Position numbers and translations under genes: made by a program
Notes under the pieces: model-generated
The model's input: only the letters and a program-made list of their open reading frames with translations
Database searches by the model: none
What the model was told of the DNA's origin: nothing
In this document: piece after piece, positions 8,730-17,280 of the stretch
Layout of the letters: the number at the start of each line of letters is the position of its first letter
How positions within the stretch are numbered: the stretch's first letter is position 1
NCBI GenBank assembly: GCA_007095845.1
Contig: SFBI01000041.1
Span: 1-43,643 of the forward strand
Length of the DNA stretch: 43,643 nucleotides
Reading direction: 5' to 3'
DNA from: Microcystis aeruginosa Ma_MB_S_20031200_S102
GTDB lineage: Bacteria; Cyanobacteriota; Cyanobacteriia; Cyanobacteriales; Microcystaceae

Positions 8730-11234
8730 CTACGATCGAGTTTTTAAATTCTCCCAAGTGGATTGATAGGTGTTGCCTAAATCTGCCTTGCGACGATTAA
8801 AAATCGAATAGAGAGCTAATTTGACTCGATCGATAATCAATAACCAGACTAGGGCATAGAGCCAGCTTTTTGCCACTCCCTCAAAACCGATCGGGGCGAT
8901 CAGGATTCCGAACAGCGAAATCAGCGAAGAGATAATGACCGAGATGCCAGTAGCGATCGCTAGAGGTTTAGCGGGGGCCAAGGACCAAAACGCACCTTTT
9001 GCCCGTACCGAATAGAGGGTCATCATCCCTAAGAGAGCGATATTGAGGAAAATATAGGTTTGCACCTGGTCGGGAGTCATTTTCCATACGCGTTCAGCTA
9101 GATAGTACAGTAGGAAAGTGGCAATGACGTTGACCACTCCCAAAACCGAAGCAATGGTGAGAACTTTCGGCATATCCCAAGCTTGGGGTACTTTCGAGAT
9201 CTTGGCATTATCGTAGGCGATCGTCATGATTGCTCCATCGTTAAGAATTGCTAAGAAAACGATCATAATTGCCGTAATCGGGTAGGAATTAAAGAACAGA
9301 ATCGCCAAAGTGGTAAAAACGAGAATCTGAATTGTGGCGATGATCCGATAGAGAACATAACTGGTCATCCGTTCAAAAATCTGACGACTTAACTTAATCG
9401 CATCGACGATTACCGATAAACCGGGGGTAAGGAGAACGATATCGGCCGCTGCCCGGGCTGCATCGGTAGCCCCGGAAACCGCAATCCCCGCATCGGCTTT
9501 TTTCAGCGCCGGCGCATCATTGACCCCATCTCCAGTCATACCAACAATGTGATCGGTTTTCTGCAAGACATCGACGATATGATATTTGTCCTCTGGGAAG
9601 ACTTGACCGAAACCATCGGCACTGAGAATCTGTTCATCGAGGGTTCCTAACTGATTGGGGGGGACTTCCCGAAAAATTTTGGCATCGAGGATATTGTTGC
9701 CTAAACCCAATTGTCGGGCGGTTTCCTTAGCGATTAACACCTGATCCCCCGTGATCATCTTGACGGGAACCCCTAATTTTAGGGCGGTTTGTAGGGTTAA
9801 TTGGGAATCAACCCGTGGTGGATCAAATAGGGAGATAATGCCCAAGAATTGCCATTGACCTTGGGGGGTGGTTTTGGCCACTCCTAGGGCGCGATAGCCT
9901 TTTTTGGCGTAATCTTCGATGATTTGATTGACCGGCCCCTCGATTTCCTCTTTATTGTAGGCTAGATCGAGCATTACCTGCGGTGCGCCCTTACTGGTTT
10001 TAAAAGTCTCACCATCGGGGGAGGTAATATCGGCTTCGGTGCGTTTAGCGACGGGATCAAAGGGGGTAAAGTGGGTGACTTGATAGTGATCGAGTACCGT
10101 GGCATCTTTTAAACCGGCGAGAATAGTTTTATCGATCGGATCATCATCGCTAGTTTGGGAAGCGAGGGAAGCGGTGAGAATTAGATCGTCGGCACTGATC
10201 CCCGGCAGGGTGTAGGGATCGCCTAAACTCAGCTGATTAAGGGTGAGAGTGCCGGTTTTATCGGAACAGAGCATATTCATGCCCGCTAGTTCCTCGATCG
10301 CCGCCAAGCGTGTCACCACGGCGTTTTTATCCGCTAGTGCCTTCGCCCCCACCGACATACTGACGGAAAGAACTGTGGGCAAGGCGACGGGAACAGAAGC
10401 AATGGTGAGAACGAGACAGAATTTCAGCAAGCGGATCAATTCTAAGCCCTGTTTTTCGACAATACCGTTATAGAGACGGTAAACAACGATAATAGCGATT
10501 AAAATCAGGGCAATGACGATGAGAAAGTCACCGATTTTGAGAACTGATTTCTGGAAATGGCTGACGTTTTCGGTACTGGCTACCAGTTTAGCGGTACGAC
10601 CGAAAAAGGTATTACTGCCGGTCCCGTTAACTATGGCCTCAGCTTGACCTTTTTTCACCACTGAACCTGAGTACACTTGTTCGCCAGAACTGCGATCCAC
10701 GGGTAAGGATTCCCCCGTTAGGGCAGCCTGGTCGATTTTGACGGGATCCCCCGGCAGCAGTCGAGCATCGGCTGGCAGCACATCGCCGATCTTGATCCGG
10801 ATCACGTCTCCTGGTACTAATTCCCTAGCGGGGACGGAGACGAATTTGCCGTCTCTTTTGGCATCGGCATTGAGGGCGAGTTGCGCTTTCAGGGCAGCCA
10901 CCGCATCCCCGGCGGTTTTTTCCTCGAAGTAGCCGATCAAGCCGTTAGCCACCAATAGAATGGCGATAATCACGAAGTCCACCCAATCACCGACGATAGC
11001 GGAAAAAATTACCGCCGCTTCGATCATCCAGGAAAAGGGATTCCAAAAGTAGGAAAGAAATTTGAGCAGGGGGCTGACTTTTTTCTCGGCAATCTCGTTA
11101 TAACCGTCGCTATCGAGGCGATTTTTTGCTTCACTGGTGGTGAGACCGTCGGGAGATGTTTTCAGTTGGATCATTAAATCTCGCATGGAGATTTTTGAGA
11201 GATCGTTTGTCGGTTTATCGCTAGTAGTAGTCAT
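8730..11234 (-). CDS. P-type proton-translocating ATPase (P3A family)
   Basis: This 834-residue membrane pump probably exports H+ using ATP. In order: N-terminal cation ATPase domain (about 15-75), M1-M2, actuator domain with ALTGESLPV (171-179), the SVPVALP (280-286) motif in M4, phosphorylation site DKTGTLT with Asp325, hinge MTGDGVNDAPAL, and four to six C-terminal helices. Helix M6 contains LAILNDGAIMTIAYD, the NDG..MTIA pattern of plant and fungal plasma-membrane H+-ATPases. This separates it from Ca2+, K+ and heavy-metal pumps. The C-terminus is short, without the long plant autoinhibitory domain. Start ATG 11234. The gene stands alone, convergent with nadK. Confidence 0.93.
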   Translation of the reverse strand: MTTTSDKPTNDLSKISMRDLMIQLKTSPDGLTTSEAKNRLDSDGYNEIAEKKVSPLLKFLSYFWNPFSWMIEAAVIFSAIVGDWVDFVIIAILLVANGLIGYFEEKTAGDAVAALKAQLALNADAKRDGKFVSVPARELVPGDVIRIKIGDVLPADARLLPGDPVKIDQAALTGESLPVDRSSGEQVYSGSVVKKGQAEAIVNGTGSNTFFGRTAKLVASTENVSHFQKSVLKIGDFLIVIALILIAIIVVYRLYNGIVEKQGLELIRLLKFCLVLTIASVPVALPTVLSVSMSVGAKALADKNAVVTRLAAIEELAGMNMLCSDKTGTLTLNQLSLGDPYTLPGISADDLILTASLASQTSDDDPIDKTILAGLKDATVLDHYQVTHFTPFDPVAKRTEADITSPDGETFKTSKGAPQVMLDLAYNKEEIEGPVNQIIEDYAKKGYRALGVAKTTPQGQWQFLGIISLFDPPRVDSQLTLQTALKLGVPVKMITGDQVLIAKETARQLGLGNNILDAKIFREVPPNQLGTLDEQILSADGFGQVFPEDKYHIVDVLQKTDHIVGMTGDGVNDAPALKKADAGIAVSGATDAARAAADIVLLTPGLSVIVDAIKLSRQIFERMTSYVLYRIIATIQILVFTTLAILFFNSYPITAIMIVFLAILNDGAIMTIAYDNAKISKVPQAWDMPKVLTIASVLGVVNVIATFLLYYLAERVWKMTPDQVQTYIFLNIALLGMMTLYSVRAKGAFWSLAPAKPLAIATGISVIISSLISLFGILIAPIGFEGVAKSWLYALVWLLIIDRVKLALYSIFNRRKADLGNTYQSTWENLKTRS

Positions 11235-11600
11235 CTTTGGTTAATTTTTAAGCAATGTACGGCAGTTGCTCGGTTTTTTTAACGCTTTTATTCTAGGGCA
11301 ACTTGGGAAAATTAACGCTAATTTTATAATTTTCTCAGGTCAATTGGGGTTAAATGTGATTTCGATGACAATAATCAGACAGAGAATTTATTCCCTGACG
11401 TTTGCTGATGAGCGGTCAAGGCGGCATCTCAGTTTTGGAGAAATATCTATACTAAGTTTTGGGCGCACGCCATGCGCCCCTACCATTGGCACAATAATAA
11501 ATATTATTGTGGGGGCGAATTGCCTTCGCCCTCTTTTAATAACTGCTGCTGCTCACCCTAAGTGAAAGAAGGTCACAAATATGAGATTCACCCTCGCTAA
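11235..11600. other. Repeat-rich spacer upstream of the P-type ATPase
   Basis: This holds stacked palindromes: a GGGCGCACGCCATGCGCCC hairpin at 11461-11479, a perfect AT-rich inverted repeat with 10-bp arms at 11490-11511, and GGGCGAATTGCCTTCGCCC at 11513-11531. These match dispersed cyanobacterial intergenic repeats. The ATPase promoter should lie here but I cannot place it. I see no gene. Confidence 0.6.
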
Positions 11601-11630
11601 ATGGCGAGAAAGGGTGATTACCTAAGCAAA

Positions 11631-11664
11631 AAAAGGAAGAAATTAGCGCTAATTTCTTCCTTTT
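11631..11664. terminator. Perfect 34-bp palindrome, probable bidirectional terminator
   Basis: Arms of 17 bp (AAAAGGAAGAAATTAGC and its exact inverse) meet with no spacer and end in T-runs on both strands. It lies about 100 bp after the nrdB stop on the minus strand, so termination of the nrd operon is the simplest role. A second hairpin (CACCCTCGC... GCGAG..AGGGTG) precedes it at 11589-11616. Confidence 0.65.
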
Positions 11665-11760
11665 ATCTAAATGCTGCTAAGTTTTGTCAAAAGTTGTCAA
11701 AAACATTGACAAAGTTGCCACTTTATGATAGGAAACAGAGTCATTTTTGTCCCTTAAATT

Positions 11761-13146
11761 TTAAATTTCATCCCATCCACTTAAGCCAGAAGACATAACA
11801 TAACTGGTAACGGTTGCTTCAAAAAAGTTCGCTTTGGTGTGGCCTTCTTTTTTGGTATCGGAGAAGCGTTCCAGATGGTTATAGGGACTTTTGTTATACT
11901 TTTCTTCCCTGTATAAAGGCTCAAGTCCGATCGCTTTCAGTCGAATATTAGCAAGGTATTTAGTGTACTGTTCGGTACTGTATTCGGTAATACCTAAAAT
12001 ATTGTTGCCAACAATGTGATTTGTCCAGCGACATTCGTGTTTAACCGCATTATCGAACATCTCATAAATTTGTTCAACAGAATGGGGAAAAATTGCCATG
12101 GCTTCAGGAATAAGTTTCTGATACAAACGGACGTGACTTAATTCGTCCCGGTTGATCATTTTGAAAACGTCAGCGCTACCAGACATTAGCTGTCGAGAAG
12201 CGAGATTATAGAAAAAGATGACGCAACTACCCATCCTTTCAGAGTGGGGCTAGAACATACCATTATCTTCTTGAACCTTTTATAGCGTATTTACCAAGAA
12301 GATACTCACCCTCTGTTCGTTGAACCTTCCCCTTTAAAATAGAGGCTTGGCTGCTGATTACCCATTGTTTTTAATAGCTGCCTTACGGCTTTTATTAAAT
12401 CCCTTAACTTTTTTCTGCTCTCGCTCCTTTACGCTTATCTTTTCAGACTTCGCTTTGGCATAAGGGCTTTAGGGCTTCCCAGCAATTTGGCGAGTTTTAA
12501 CTAACACCTCACGATGCTAGTGGGCTACCTCATTATTTAACCCGTTATAAAAATACAAACTCTCTAGCAAATAGTCGGCAAGAAGGGCGATAAAATAGCT
12601 TTCAGTAGTTTGTTTGTCGATATACTGCTGGTAGAGACTAGCGATAAATTGACAGCGATCCTTGAGAACTTTATCGGTGCGCCAAAAGTCATAAACTTCA
12701 CCTCTGCGATCCGAGGGAATAATCGTTTCAATTAAGTATTGATAACTTTGATTGTGCATGGCTTCTTGAGAAATTTGTTCCGCCATACAAAGACTAATTT
12801 CTGGCGCAGTGACGCTACCTTTTAGGTGAGGAATATTACAGGTTTGTACGGAATCAAGAAAAGTTAGATAGGACAAAATACCATGATATGCATATCTTTC
12901 TTCGTCGGTAAGATGCCCGTATTCAGTCACGTCTTGAGTGATATCTAAGCGTTGCGGAATCCAGAAATTTTCCCGCATTTGTTGATATAAACCCACCGCC
13001 CAGGTGTAGCGGACATCGTTTAATTGCATCAGGTTGGTGGTGTTACCAAACCAGATCGAACGGTTTTCGATCGCATCATCTCCCGACGGATTGAAGATCG
13101 GGGAAATGGGCATCGAATGGCAAGAATTAACTAAATGTAAGGACAT
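11761..13146 (-). CDS. nrdB: Ribonucleotide reductase small subunit, split by a group I intron
   Basis: Exon 1 is 13146-12540 and exon 2 is 12221-11761; joined they give 355 residues. NrdB carries the di-iron centre and tyrosyl radical for class I ribonucleotide reductase. Ligands are all visible: Asp98 (FLDSVQ), Glu128 and His131 with radical Tyr135 (QEAMHNQSY), Glu195 (LLESLYFYNG), Glu229 and His232 (RDELSHVRLY). The intron falls in codon 203, eight codons after ligand Glu195, and splicing gives YNG-F-IFFYNLASRQ, the expected family sequence. Without splicing the protein ends at 12517 and loses two ligands. The 53-nt gap to the upstream DUF29 gene suggests a common transcript with nrdA. Confidence 0.93.
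12222..12539 (-). ncRNA. Group I self-splicing intron in nrdB (318 nt, no ORF)
   Basis: The core helices can be drawn by hand. P1: exon GGGU (12543-12540) with GCCC (12525-12522), U-G at the splice site. P2: CUAGCA/UGUUAG. P3: ACUCGCC (12495-12489) with GGUGAGU (12310-12304). P4: UGCUG/CAGCA. J4/5 GGAA. P5: GCCC/GGGU. P7: GAACA (12318-12314) with UGUUC (12257-12253). P8: a perfect 9-bp AUCUUCUUG stem. P10: AUGA (12533-12530) with exon UCAU. The intron ends in G at 12222, as required. There is no homing endonuclease, so mobility would need one in trans. Confidence 0.92.
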
Positions 13147-13199
13147 GATTCCTTGGATATTATGGCACTTCTAGGTTATAGTAGGTTTTTGGTAAAAAG

Positions 13200-13646
13200 T
13201 CAAATGTTTTGATTAGGGATAAATTCAAAATCTAGGGCTTCTGCCAAAGTAAATGGGCAATTCTTCGGGAATTTCTCTAGGTTTATCCCTGTTTCAATAG
13301 CAGCTTTTTTTCTGGCTTTATTATAGCATTTTTTTAAATTTTCTTCTGTTAAAAAACTCTTAAGACTAGGGCTATTTTCTAAATCTTCTTCGATTCTTTC
13401 GCGATGCTCAAAAAGGGTTAATGCCCAGCTTCTGGTTTGTTTTTCTGGCTCTTGTAAGTATTTTAGTAAATGCCATAAAATCACGATCAGATTGCTTTTT
13501 AATGCTTTCTGTTGATTGATAGACATAGATTTTATTTCGTCAATTAAATTCTCTAAATCTAAATCAGAAAACTGATGATTTTCTAGTAAAGATATGGTTT
13601 TCTCTAACCAGAGATAGTAATCTTTTTCGTATAAGTTCTTTTCCAT
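13200..13646 (-). CDS. DUF29 family protein, copy 1
   Basis: A 148-residue soluble protein opens with the DUF29 signature LYEKDYYLWLEKTISLLENH followed by FSDLDLENLIDEIKSM. No function is established for DUF29; the fold is predicted to be helical. It is the last of three tandem paralogues between nrdA and nrdB. ATG 13646 is preferred because it aligns with the paralogues and has GGGG upstream; ATG 13658 overlaps the stop of copy 2 by one base (TAATG), so translation is probably coupled. The C-terminal half differs strongly from the other two copies. Confidence 0.85.
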   Translation of the reverse strand: MEKNLYEKDYYLWLEKTISLLENHQFSDLDLENLIDEIKSMSINQQKALKSNLIVILWHLLKYLQEPEKQTRSWALTLFEHRERIEEDLENSPSLKSFLTEENLKKCYNKARKKAAIETGINLEKFPKNCPFTLAEALDFEFIPNQNI

Positions 13647-13657
13647 AATTATCCCCA

Positions 13658-14110
13658 TTATTTTGATATTTCAGGAAACCAATCCTCATTTAACGCCTGT
13701 TCTATAGTGCAAATTGGAGCTAAACTGACCAAATTTTCAGCCATTCCCGATAATTCGATAAAAGAAATACGAGCTTCTTGAAAAGAGTTGTTAAAAATTT
13801 CAATCAGATAAGGCTGTAAACTAGGACTATCGGCAATAATTCTTTTTATGGCACGACGGAAATTCCTAATTTCATTTTTCCATCCTCTTTGATTATATTC
13901 TAATTCCGACTGCCAGTAAACCAGTTTTAGCAAATGTTCTAATAAGCGAGTTAAATAACTTTCTAAACTTCGTTTCTCGCTTTTACCCATGCTGCTAATT
14001 TCTTCAATTAAATTCTCTAAATCTAAATCAGAAAATTGATGATTTTCTAGTAAAGATCTGGTTTTCTCTATCCAGAGATAGTAATCTTTTTCGTATAAAT
14101 CATTCTTCAT
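13658..14110 (-). CDS. DUF29 family protein, copy 2
   Basis: A 150-residue paralogue with the same LYEKDYYLWIEKTRSLLENH start, then LLEHLLKLVYWQSELEYNQRG, a common DUF29 segment, and a PSLQPYLIEIFNNSFQEAR helix. The C-terminus is EDWFPE, the usual end for this family. The gap to copy 3 is 3 nt, so the genes are co-transcribed. The function is unknown. Confidence 0.85.
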   Translation of the reverse strand: MKNDLYEKDYYLWIEKTRSLLENHQFSDLDLENLIEEISSMGKSEKRSLESYLTRLLEHLLKLVYWQSELEYNQRGWKNEIRNFRRAIKRIIADSPSLQPYLIEIFNNSFQEARISFIELSGMAENLVSLAPICTIEQALNEDWFPEISK

Positions 14111-14113
14111 TGC

Positions 14114-14590
14114 TTAATCCTCTCCGAGAAACTCAGGAAACAAATTTTCATCTAAAATTTGGTCAATTGATCCAATAGGTGTAGCACTTAAAAGTCTTTT
14201 ATCAATGCCAGAACCTTCGACAAATAGATGGCAAGCATCCTCATAACATTGATCGAGAATCTCGGTGAGGTAAGATACTAAGTTTGTATGATAAGTTCCA
14301 TCCTTTTTATTGCTAATAATTCTTTTTATTTGAATCCGAAAATTTAAAATCTCTCGTCGCCACTTGTTTTTATTGTAATCGCGCTTAGATTGCCAATAAG
14401 TTAATTTAAGTAAATGTTCCAAGAGTTTAGTTAGTAAACTCTCTAACTTCTGACGTTCTCTTCTGGACGTATCTTTTATTTCTTCAATTAAATTTTCTAA
14501 ATCCAACTCAGAAAACTGGCGATTTTCTAGTAAAGATATGGTTTTCTCTAACCAGAGATAGTAATCCTGTTTGTATAAAGTCTTATCCAT
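14114..14590 (-). CDS. DUF29 family protein, copy 3
   Basis: A 158-residue paralogue (LYKQDYYLWLEKTISLLEN start, ENLFPEF end). I chose ATG 14590. A longer reading from 14695 would overlap the nrdA 3' end by 68 nt and adds 35 residues absent from the other copies. It starts 37 nt after the nrdA stop. It shares LLEHLLKLTYWQSKRDYN with copy 2, so copies 2 and 3 are the closer pair in the middle region, although copy 1 is nearly identical to copy 2 in the first 30 codons. Confidence 0.85.
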   Translation of the reverse strand: MDKTLYKQDYYLWLEKTISLLENRQFSELDLENLIEEIKDTSRRERQKLESLLTKLLEHLLKLTYWQSKRDYNKNKWRREILNFRIQIKRIISNKKDGTYHTNLVSYLTEILDQCYEDACHLFVEGSGIDKRLLSATPIGSIDQILDENLFPEFLGED

Positions 14591-14627
14591 AGGTGTGATT
14601 AATTGATGAATAAGACTTATCTTAGCT

Positions 14628-16940
14628 TTAATTAGCGCAACTAGAACAACTATCGTCAGACTCTCGAAAATTGTCCTTTTGCACGGTACGGACATAATAA
14701 ATCGCTTTACACCCCAATTCCCACGCCATGATTAGAGTATCAAAGATATCTTTAGCAGTGAGACAACGGTTAGGTTCTGCGGGAAAGTAAACCCCTTCAT
14801 TGAGGTTGAATAATAATTCCATAGAAATTCCTGTATCAATCCATTCTTGCATAGTAGCGATCGCTTTTACCACTTGCTGCTGTTCGAGGTTTTTATTCTC
14901 TGGATAAAACCAGAAAGATTCTTCAATAAAAGGTGGTGCGATGGGAACAGTTCCCTTTGCCCATTTATCGTAGAAAAAGCGACTATAAACCGGCAAAACA
15001 CTAGCGGTACATCCCTGTACCAAACTGGAGGAAGTATTAGGAGCAATGGCAGTAATATGGGAATTACGGATGCCAAATCGTTGAATATCTTCGGCTAATT
15101 GTTGCCATCTTTGCGGTTGCACTGCGTTATTTAAAAACCATTCCACTGGTTTAGCACCGATTAATTTACCTTGACTCCATTCGCTACCCAAGAAAGCTTG
15201 ATAAGCGCCGCGTTCTTTGGCTAATTCCATCGAAGAATAGGTACACCAATAGCCAATTTCTTCAAATAAATCACTAATTTCTGACAGGTTATTGTAGGAT
15301 AATTTCCGTTTAGCTAACCAGTCAGCCAATCCCATCGCCCCTACCCCAATAGTGCGATATTTATCGTTGTGGTTTTTAGCATTATCAAAGGGAGGATTAG
15401 TAATATCAATAGTATTGTCGAGAATCCTGACAGCGATTTGACAATTAGACTCGATTTCTTCCCTGTCAATGTTGGCCAAATTAAGGCTAACTAAATTACA
15501 GCAATGGGCAGTTTTATCGGGGGTGACATTCGAGAAACTCTCGGTGCATAAATTTACACCGGGGATGTAGCCATCGTGTTTATTAGGGTTAGCGCGATTA
15601 ATGGTATCTTTGAAAGCAATATAGGGCATTCCTGTTTCCACTTGAGAACGCATGATACTTTTAAATAATTCCCGAGCATTAATTTTTTTATAGAGAAAAA
15701 TCTCTCTATCTAAATTAGCTTCTACTAAACGATATGCCTTTTCAAATTCTTCCCCCCATAGTTGCGCTAATTCTATACCTAACTTATTGCGAACTTCGTA
15801 GGGATCTACTAATGTCCATTCGGTTTTATCTATCACCCGACGCATAAATTCATCGGTGATAACTAATTGGGGAAAAACATCATAAGCTTTGCGTCTTTGA
15901 TCACCATTTTCTGTCTGCATTTCCAGAAACTCTGGCACATCTAAATGCCAGATATCAACACCGATAGTTACTGCTCCAGCGCGTCTTCCCCCCTGATTTA
16001 CTGCAATAGCTGTATCGTTGAGTAATTTAATCCAGGGAATAATTCCGCCGGAAGCATTAGCTTTCCCCATTACCCAGCTACCAGTAGAGCGAATTCTACT
16101 CACATTCACCCCGACACCGCCACCATTTTTGGAGATGCGGGCAGCATTAGTAATCTCGCTAAAAATGCTTTCTAAACTGTCGTCAATGGAAAGTATAAAA
16201 CAACTGGTTAGGGAACTTTTTGGTGTGCGTAAATTGGCTAAAATTGGGGTGGCAAGAGAAATTTTTCTTTGGGCAATCCCTTGATAAAATTTCTTAGCCC
16301 AGTGGAGTCTATTAGCTGGTTCTTCCACAGTGGCAAGCAGTAAGGAACAGGTTAATAATGCCTCTTGGGGTAACTCATTTTTGAGTAAATAACGGCTAGT
16401 AATTAATAATGCCCCGGCGTAATCGTAATCGATATCCCAATCGGGATTAATCCAAGAACCAGCTTCTTTTAATTCTGCTTCGGAATAGATGAGAATCCTT
16501 TCGTCGTACAGCCGATTTTTAACTTGAGTTTTGACAGTTTTCTCGTAATTTCCGTACTGATAACCCCGCGCTACTAAGGTATCTTTCCACAGACTCCAAA
16601 TGTGCAATCTTCCCGCCACATAGCGCCAATCCGGTTCCTCGGGACTACACATTTCTAGGGCGCAATTAATTAAATTATCCTGTATTTCCCTAGTGGTAAT
16701 CCCATCCCGCAGACGTGTGGTTAAACCCGCTTCTAAGGCGATCGAATTGACTTTTTTACCTTCACAAGCCCACTCTACCACGTCGCGAATTTTGCCGATA
16801 TTTAAGCTGGTGGTGGAACCATCGCGCCGAATCACTCTAATTCCATGGCTGCCCATATTAGCTAAAGGGGTAGAACGAAAGGGTATTACTTCGTTATTTT
16901 TGTGAATGGAGACGGCAGTAGTCAAGGGCTTCGATTGCAT
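14628..16940 (-). CDS. nrdA: Ribonucleotide reductase class I large subunit
   Basis: This enzyme reduces ribonucleoside diphosphates to deoxy forms for DNA synthesis, with NrdB as radical donor. It has 770 residues. An ATP-cone allosteric domain (HGIRVIRRDGSTTSLNIGKI, about 32-120) comes first. The catalytic barrel has Cys247 (TSCFIL), the NLCTE motif with Cys465, Asn463 and Glu467, and Cys481 in CNLVSLNL. PNTSSS near residue 640 is the substrate phosphate loop. The C-terminal tail ends CSSCAN, the redox cysteine pair that re-reduces the active site. ATG 16940 starts it. It is the first gene of an operon with three DUF29 genes and nrdB. Confidence 0.97.
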   Translation of the reverse strand: MQSKPLTTAVSIHKNNEVIPFRSTPLANMGSHGIRVIRRDGSTTSLNIGKIRDVVEWACEGKKVNSIALEAGLTTRLRDGITTREIQDNLINCALEMCSPEEPDWRYVAGRLHIWSLWKDTLVARGYQYGNYEKTVKTQVKNRLYDERILIYSEAELKEAGSWINPDWDIDYDYAGALLITSRYLLKNELPQEALLTCSLLLATVEEPANRLHWAKKFYQGIAQRKISLATPILANLRTPKSSLTSCFILSIDDSLESIFSEITNAARISKNGGGVGVNVSRIRSTGSWVMGKANASGGIIPWIKLLNDTAIAVNQGGRRAGAVTIGVDIWHLDVPEFLEMQTENGDQRRKAYDVFPQLVITDEFMRRVIDKTEWTLVDPYEVRNKLGIELAQLWGEEFEKAYRLVEANLDREIFLYKKINARELFKSIMRSQVETGMPYIAFKDTINRANPNKHDGYIPGVNLCTESFSNVTPDKTAHCCNLVSLNLANIDREEIESNCQIAVRILDNTIDITNPPFDNAKNHNDKYRTIGVGAMGLADWLAKRKLSYNNLSEISDLFEEIGYWCTYSSMELAKERGAYQAFLGSEWSQGKLIGAKPVEWFLNNAVQPQRWQQLAEDIQRFGIRNSHITAIAPNTSSSLVQGCTASVLPVYSRFFYDKWAKGTVPIAPPFIEESFWFYPENKNLEQQQVVKAIATMQEWIDTGISMELLFNLNEGVYFPAEPNRCLTAKDIFDTLIMAWELGCKAIYYVRTVQKDNFRESDDSCSSCAN

Positions 16941-16996
16941 AATTGGGAAATTGCGGCGTTAAAAAACTTGACAAATTAATCTATTTGTACTAGAGT

Positions 16997-17035
16997 ATTC
17001 TAGCAGATTTTCTGAAAAAACACAACATCTAGCGT
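16997..17035 (-). promoter_or_regulatory. Probable nrdA promoter with NrdR-like box
   Basis: On the minus strand TTGTGT (17025-17020), 17 nt, then TAGAAT (17002-16997) form a good -35/-10 pair about 57 nt before the nrdA ATG. Overlapping the -35, ACGCTAGATGTTGTGT (17035-17020) matches the NrdR box consensus as I recall it at 14 of 16 positions. I find only one box where two are usual, so NrdR control is tentative. Confidence 0.45.
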
Positions 17036-17163
17036 CTTAAATAATCTTATAACTCTATATGTGGTATGGAGAAGATTGTTTTCTTCCCGAAAACAGTGTT
17101 TTAGATAACATTTTCTGGAAAAAATTCTCGATTTATTTCCTCAAAAATAGTTTTTTTGTATGC

Positions 17164-17192
17164 TTGACAAAAAGCTAATTATTTGATATGTA
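17164..17192 (+). promoter_or_regulatory. Probable hsdM promoter
   Basis: TTGACA (17164-17169), a 17-nt spacer and TATGTA (17187-17192) sit about 90 nt before the hsdM ATG. The rest of the 16941-17280 divergent spacer shows no gene. Confidence 0.6.
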
Positions 17193-17280
17193 AAGTTCGA
17201 GGATGGGACAACTTGACCAATCTACGGTAGGGATAGGGGAGCGATCGAGGTAAGATTTGAGAGTATCTAATCTTTTTCCT

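Noticed and set aside
11266-11565. 99-codon plus-strand frame upstream of the ATPase
   Set aside because: It crosses several palindromic repeats and has no protein-family pattern.
11761-12234. Separate gene starting at ATG 12234
   Set aside because: The ATG lies inside the group I intron; the sequence is exon 2 of nrdB.
14590-14695. 35-residue N-terminal extension of DUF29 copy 3
   Set aside because: It overlaps nrdA and is absent from the paralogues.
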